From contig CALMWM010000492.1 in assembly GCA_937873435.1 (NCBI GenBank), forward strand, positions 1 through 8,995: a stretch of 8,995 nt of DNA, read 5' to 3'. A program made the translations under genes and the position numbers. The notes beneath the pieces were generated by a model. It was not told the DNA's origin, made no database searches, and saw only the letters and a list, made by a program, of their open reading frames with translations. Position 1 is the stretch's first letter; the number at the start of each line of letters is the position of its first letter. The stretch is from an uncultured Gallionellaceae bacterium (lineage in GTDB: Bacteria > Pseudomonadota > Gammaproteobacteria > Burkholderiales > Sulfuricellaceae). Below, piece by piece: positions 6,621-8,995 of this stretch.

Positions 6621-6644
6621 GATGCCCCGCCTTGGCGGGGCATC
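6621..6644. other. Strong GC-rich hairpin between ccoN and ccoO, no U-tract
   Basis: GATGCCCCGC (6621-6630) and GCGGGGCATC (6635-6644) are perfectly complementary over 10 bp around CTTG, and an eleventh C-G pair could form inside. The 3' flank is CCCAAGAAATG, not a T run, so classic intrinsic termination is unlikely. In the 66-nt ccoN-ccoO gap it may protect the ccoN message from 3' exonucleases, mark a processing site or cause partial attenuation, setting more CcoN than downstream subunits. Confidence 0.8.
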
Positions 6645-6664
6645 CCAAGAAATGAGGAAAGATC

Positions 6665-7399
6665 ATGATTAAACATGAACAAATCGAAACAAACCTTGGC
6701 CTGATGCTGGTGCTGACCTTGCTTGCCATCAGTATCGGCGGGTTGGTGGAAATCGTGCCCCTGTTTTTCATTAAGGACACGGTGGAAAAAGTTGAGGGTG
6801 TTCGCCCTTACACTGCATTGGAGCAACGTGGTCGTGACATCTATATCCGCGAGGGCTGCTTTTTGTGCCATTCGCAGATGATTCGTCCGTTCCGCGACGA
6901 GCAGATGCGTTATGGTCACTACTCGCTGGCTGCCGAATCTCAGTACGATCACCCCTTCCAGTGGGGTTCCAAGCGTACCGGCCCGGATCTGGCGCGTGTC
7001 GGCAAGAAATACTCCAACGAGTGGCATGTGCAGCATTTGATGGCTCCGCGTTCCATGGTGCCGGAGTCCGTTATGCCGAACTACCCGTGGCTGATGACCC
7101 CTCTGGATACGTCTGACGTGGCTGATCGCATGGCTGCGCTGCGTATCACTGGCGTGCCTTACTCGGTCGATCAGGCTGAGCTGGACAAAAACACCAAGGA
7201 ATTCGGTGCGGAAGTGGCAAAACAATTGCACATTCCCGATGCTCAGAAGAATCTGGTAGCCCAAGCACAGGCCGGCAATTATGACGGCAACCCCAATGAC
7301 GTGACCGAAATGGACGCCTTGGTCGCCTATTTGCAGGTGTTGGGCACGATGGTCGATTTCAGCAAGTACGACAACGACCGTTTCGTACAATATCGCTAA
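6665..7399 (+). CDS. ccoO: cbb3-type cytochrome c oxidase subunit II, mono-haem c (CcoO)
   Basis: CcoO is a membrane-anchored c-type cytochrome that passes electrons from CcoP to the CcoN haems on the periplasmic face. The 244-residue product has one N-terminal membrane helix (about residues 12-36, LGLMLVLTLLAISIGGLVEI). Next come the family block EQRGRDIYIREGC and a single haem-binding CXXCH at C65-F-L-C68-H69, followed by HSQMIRPFRDE. The probable axial methionine is M137 in SVMPNYPWL. The ending VAYLQVLGT plus a short tail is typical. The ATG at 6665 is preceded by GAGGAAAG (6654-6661). It sits 66 nt after ccoN, separated by the hairpin, and 27 nt before ccoQ. Length and motifs are normal. 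Confidence 0.97.
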   Translation: MIKHEQIETNLGLMLVLTLLAISIGGLVEIVPLFFIKDTVEKVEGVRPYTALEQRGRDIYIREGCFLCHSQMIRPFRDEQMRYGHYSLAAESQYDHPFQWGSKRTGPDLARVGKKYSNEWHVQHLMAPRSMVPESVMPNYPWLMTPLDTSDVADRMAALRITGVPYSVDQAELDKNTKEFGAEVAKQLHIPDAQKNLVAQAQAGNYDGNPNDVTEMDALVAYLQVLGTMVDFSKYDNDRFVQYR

Positions 7400-7426
7400 A
7401 ATCAACCAGAGACGAAAGGGAAAATC

Positions 7427-7588
7427 ATGGAATGGCTGATGTGGTTCACCAAGTTCGAAAATACCAAGCCGTTATCGCTGCTGCTTTTCTTGATTAGCTT
7501 TTGCGCCATATTGTGGTACGTATTTGGCAGCAAGAAACGTAGCGACCGGTTGGAGTCGTACAAGAACATGCCGTTCCATGAAGATTAA
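7427..7588 (+). CDS. ccoQ: cbb3-type cytochrome c oxidase small subunit (CcoQ/FixQ)
   Basis: A 53-residue open frame, MEWLMWFTKFENTKPLSLLL..., fills the gap between ccoO and ccoP. It has one hydrophobic helix (about residues 16-33, LSLLLFLISFCAILWYVF), then a basic patch (GSKKRSDR) and an acidic end. This is the layout of CcoQ/FixQ, the small subunit that stabilises the complex or the CcoP interaction. A purine-rich GAAAGGG (7414-7420) stands six bases before the ATG. Sequence conservation in CcoQ is low, so the call rests mainly on position, size and topology. It is shorter than many ORF-finding cut-offs and easily missed. Confidence 0.9.
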   Translation: MEWLMWFTKFENTKPLSLLLFLISFCAILWYVFGSKKRSDRLESYKNMPFHED

Positions 7589-7615
7589 AATATCTGGACA
7601 CAGAGGAACTAAACC

Positions 7616-8539
7616 ATGAGTCAAGACAAAGCACAAGCTCAACAGCAAACCACCGGCCACGTATGGGACGATGATTTGCAGGAATTCAACAACCCCCTGC
7701 CAACCTGGTGGCTGTGGACGTTCTACCTTTCCATCATTTTTGCGGTGGTGTACTGGTTTTTCTACCCGTCATGGCCGGTAGGCAAGGGATTTTTGACCGG
7801 AACGGGAACCATCACCTACAAGAACGACAAGGGTGTCGAGAAAACAACGCACTGGAGCACTCGCGCGCTGTTGATGAAGGATTTGCAGGATGCACGCGAA
7901 TCCCAAAAGAAATACCTCGACAAAGTTGCGGCACTACCCTTCGATCAACTCAAAACCGATCCGGAAGCATTTGGTTTCGTGGCTTCCGCGGGCGGCGTGT
8001 TGTTCAAGGATAACTGCGCACCCTGCCACCAAAGCGGTGGCGCAGGTAAAATGGCATTTGCCCCTAACCTGACCGATGATGACTGGATTTACGGTGGTAC
8101 CTACGAGAAAATCCAGGAAACCATTACCAATGGTCGCCACGGCATCATGCCGCCTAAGGGTGGCGCTGATCTTAACGATGGTGAAATCGACAGTCTGGCA
8201 AACTACGTGCTGAGCCTGTCGGGTGAGCCGTCAGATGCAGCAAAAGCCAAGGCTGGCGATGAACTATTCCATGGCAAGGGTGTTTGCTTTAGCTGTCATG
8301 GCCCTGATGCCAAGGGTAATAAGGATATTGGTTCTGCCAACCTGACCGACAAGATTTGGTTGTGGGCAAATGTGCCTGCTGCCGGAACTGCTGAGAAGAA
8401 GGTCGAGGCCGTGAAAGCAGTTATAACCAGTGGGTTAAATAAAGGTGTAATGCCCTCGATGAAGGAGCGCCTAAGCGCTCAACAAATCAAACTGCTGACT
8501 TCCTACGTGCATGACACTCTCGGTGGCGGTAGCAAGTAG
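7616..8539 (+). CDS. ccoP: cbb3-type cytochrome c oxidase subunit III, di-haem c (CcoP)
   Basis: CcoP is the electron-entry subunit, a membrane-anchored di-haem cytochrome c that accepts electrons from soluble cytochromes. The 307 residues begin with a short polar N terminus, then the CcoP signature HVWDDDLQEFNNPLPTWWLW (15-34), leading into one membrane helix (about 31-50). Two CXXCH sites are present: C134-A-P-C137-H138 and C224-F-S-C227-H228. Likely axial methionines are M178 (NGRHGIMPP) and M279 (GVMPS). The first cytochrome domain has NLTDDDWIYGG, the second ANLTDKIWLW. Some family members carry an extra N-terminal helix; this one does not. A linker at about residues 61-80 (TGTITYKNDKGVEKTTHW) looks longer than in the CcoP sequences I remember. 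AGAGGA (7602-7607) is the ribosome binding site. A strong terminator follows. Confidence 0.97.
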   Translation: MSQDKAQAQQQTTGHVWDDDLQEFNNPLPTWWLWTFYLSIIFAVVYWFFYPSWPVGKGFLTGTGTITYKNDKGVEKTTHWSTRALLMKDLQDARESQKKYLDKVAALPFDQLKTDPEAFGFVASAGGVLFKDNCAPCHQSGGAGKMAFAPNLTDDDWIYGGTYEKIQETITNGRHGIMPPKGGADLNDGEIDSLANYVLSLSGEPSDAAKAKAGDELFHGKGVCFSCHGPDAKGNKDIGSANLTDKIWLWANVPAAGTAEKKVEAVKAVITSGLNKGVMPSMKERLSAQQIKLLTSYVHDTLGGGSK

Positions 8540-8583
8540 TTAGCAGTACATATAAGTTCGACAAGGCAAGTTGAAGCAGTCTG

Positions 8584-8615
8584 AAAAGACCTCGCCCGCT
8601 GGGCGGGGTCTTTTT
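8584..8615 (+). terminator. Intrinsic terminator of ccoNOQP
   Basis: AAAAGACCTCGCCC (8584-8597) pairs with GGGCGGGGTCTTTT (8601-8614) through a 3-nt loop. The 14-bp stem has a single T-G wobble and runs into a T tract (8611-8615). It lies 44 nt after the ccoP stop. The A-rich 5' side could also let it work in reverse, but no gene approaches from the right. Confidence 0.93.
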
Positions 8616-8663
8616 ATTCCAGTCGGTTAACTTCTGTCCGTGAAAAGTAATGCTGGAGTGAGA

Positions 8664-8677
8664 CTGACAAATGTCAT
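8664..8677. promoter_or_regulatory. FNR-like dyad upstream of ccoG
   Basis: The sequence C-TGAC-AAAT-GTCA-T has the FNR core TGAC-N4-GTCA. Only the two outermost bases differ from TTGAC-N4-GTCAA (8 of 10 arm positions). Its centre (8670.5) is 30.5 nt before a TATTAT -10 (8701-8706), nearly the same geometry as at ccoN. It lies between the ccoP terminator and ccoG, the place where a separate maturation-operon promoter is needed. Confidence 0.62.
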
Positions 8678-8700
8678 TTACAGCCGTTTCGCTGGAATCA

Positions 8701-8706
8701 TATTAT
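8701..8706 (+). promoter_or_regulatory. -10 element for ccoG
   Basis: TATTAT matches the -10 consensus at 5 of 6 positions. No good -35 lies 17 nt upstream (TTACAG). With a start near 8712-8713 the FNR-like dyad centres at about -41.5 to -42.5, and the leader is about 32 nt. Confidence 0.5.
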
Positions 8707-8743
8707 TCGAGCATTGAATAATTCGGCAACTTAGGAGCAGATA

Positions 8744-8995
8744 GTGCAGGATGACAGCAACTTGAAGGTGGTAGACAGTCAGGATGAACAGCCTCTCTTT
8801 CAGGACCGTATTCCGATTTATCCTCGCTCGGTAAAGGGGGCATTTCGCCGATTTAAAAGCATCGTTTTGTTGTTGGCTTTTGCCGTTTACTATGGCCTGC
8901 CTTGGTTGCCATGGGTACGTCACGAGGCGCCTAACCAAGCAATTTTGTTCGACATGGTCGGACGTCGGTTTTTTATTTTTGATCTGGTGGTTTAT
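8744..8995 (+). CDS. ccoG: Cytochrome c oxidase accessory protein CcoG (RdxA/FixG type), 3' end outside window
   Basis: This is an 84-codon 5' fragment, open to the window end. CcoG is a membrane polyferredoxin-like protein needed for cbb3 assembly, with a reported role in copper delivery/reduction for CuB. Visible family features are QDRIPIYPRSVKGAF (residues 20-34), a first membrane helix (about 38-57) ending YYGLPWLPW, then QAILFDMVGRRFFIFDLVVY at the end, matching the CcoG N-terminal block. The ferredoxin CXXC motifs would lie beyond the window. The start is GTG at 8744. An in-frame TAG at 8732-8734 excludes anything further upstream, and TAGGAG (8732-8737) is a well-spaced ribosome binding site. 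A separate promoter and the preceding terminator suggest that it opens a second operon, usually ccoGHIS; ccoH, ccoI and ccoS are inferred only. Confidence 0.92.
   Translation, partial: MQDDSNLKVVDSQDEQPLFQDRIPIYPRSVKGAFRRFKSIVLLLAFAVYYGLPWLPWVRHEAPNQAILFDMVGRRFFIFDLVVY

Noticed and set aside
4961..7405. An 814-codon open frame on the minus strand, antisense to ccoN and ccoO
   Set aside because: It is in exact codon register with both sense genes, so an antisense stop needs a sense TTA, CTA or TCA codon, all of which these genes avoid. The product is rich in His, Gln, Arg and Gly with no recognisable domain, starts at TTG, and ccoN/ccoO are certain genes. It is a codon-bias shadow.
8718..8731. 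TTGAA-TAAT-TCGGC near ccoG as another FNR site
   Set aside because: The second arm does not match, and a better dyad exists at 8664-8677 with correct promoter spacing.

Overview
The window reads as an ordinary, well-kept chromosomal stretch of a Gram-negative proteobacterium, most likely a betaproteobacterium. The evidence is a BioC/BioH-type biotin pathway, an FNR-class regulator, an FixNOQP-type cbb3 oxidase and protein sequences of betaproteobacterial flavour. A Gallionellaceae/Nitrosomonadales origin is my guess from overall resemblance and was not tested. The bio genes look clearly more GC-rich than the regulator and oxidase genes. I see no mobile element, CRISPR array, tRNA, rRNA or broken gene.

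Region 1 (1-3439) is the distal part of a biotin operon, bioF (5' end outside the window)-bioH-bioC-bioD. The genes overlap by 4, 8 and 4 nt, so they are almost certainly co-transcribed and translationally coupled. BioC methylates malonyl-ACP so that fatty acid synthesis can extend it to pimeloyl-ACP methyl ester, and BioH removes the methyl group. BioF condenses pimeloyl-ACP with alanine. BioD closes the ureido ring to make dethiobiotin after the BioA step, which is not in this window.

Region 2 (3440-4809) holds two regulators that probably sense through Fe-S clusters: an Rrf2-family repressor/activator with a cysteine triad (C92/C99/C105), and an FNR-type CRP-family regulator with the four cluster cysteines (C22/C25/C31/C124).

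Region 3 (4810-8615) is a 349-nt control region followed by ccoN-ccoO-ccoQ-ccoP, encoding the complete high-affinity cbb3-type cytochrome c oxidase. The control region has an FNR-type dyad exactly placed for class II activation (centre about -41.5) of a TATATT -10 element. A strong hairpin without a U-tract lies between ccoN and ccoO. A strong intrinsic terminator follows ccoP.

Region 4 (8616-8995) starts a second unit: another FNR-like dyad with a -10 at almost the same spacing, then the 5' end of ccoG, a cbb3 assembly factor that runs off the window. The simplest reading is that the FNR protein encoded next door switches on both the oxidase structural operon and its maturation operon when oxygen is low. 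No undescribed system is evident. The most useful observations are the paired FNR-type promoters, the unusual Cys in the FNR recognition helix, the Rrf2-FNR sensor pair, and the ccoN/ccoO hairpin.
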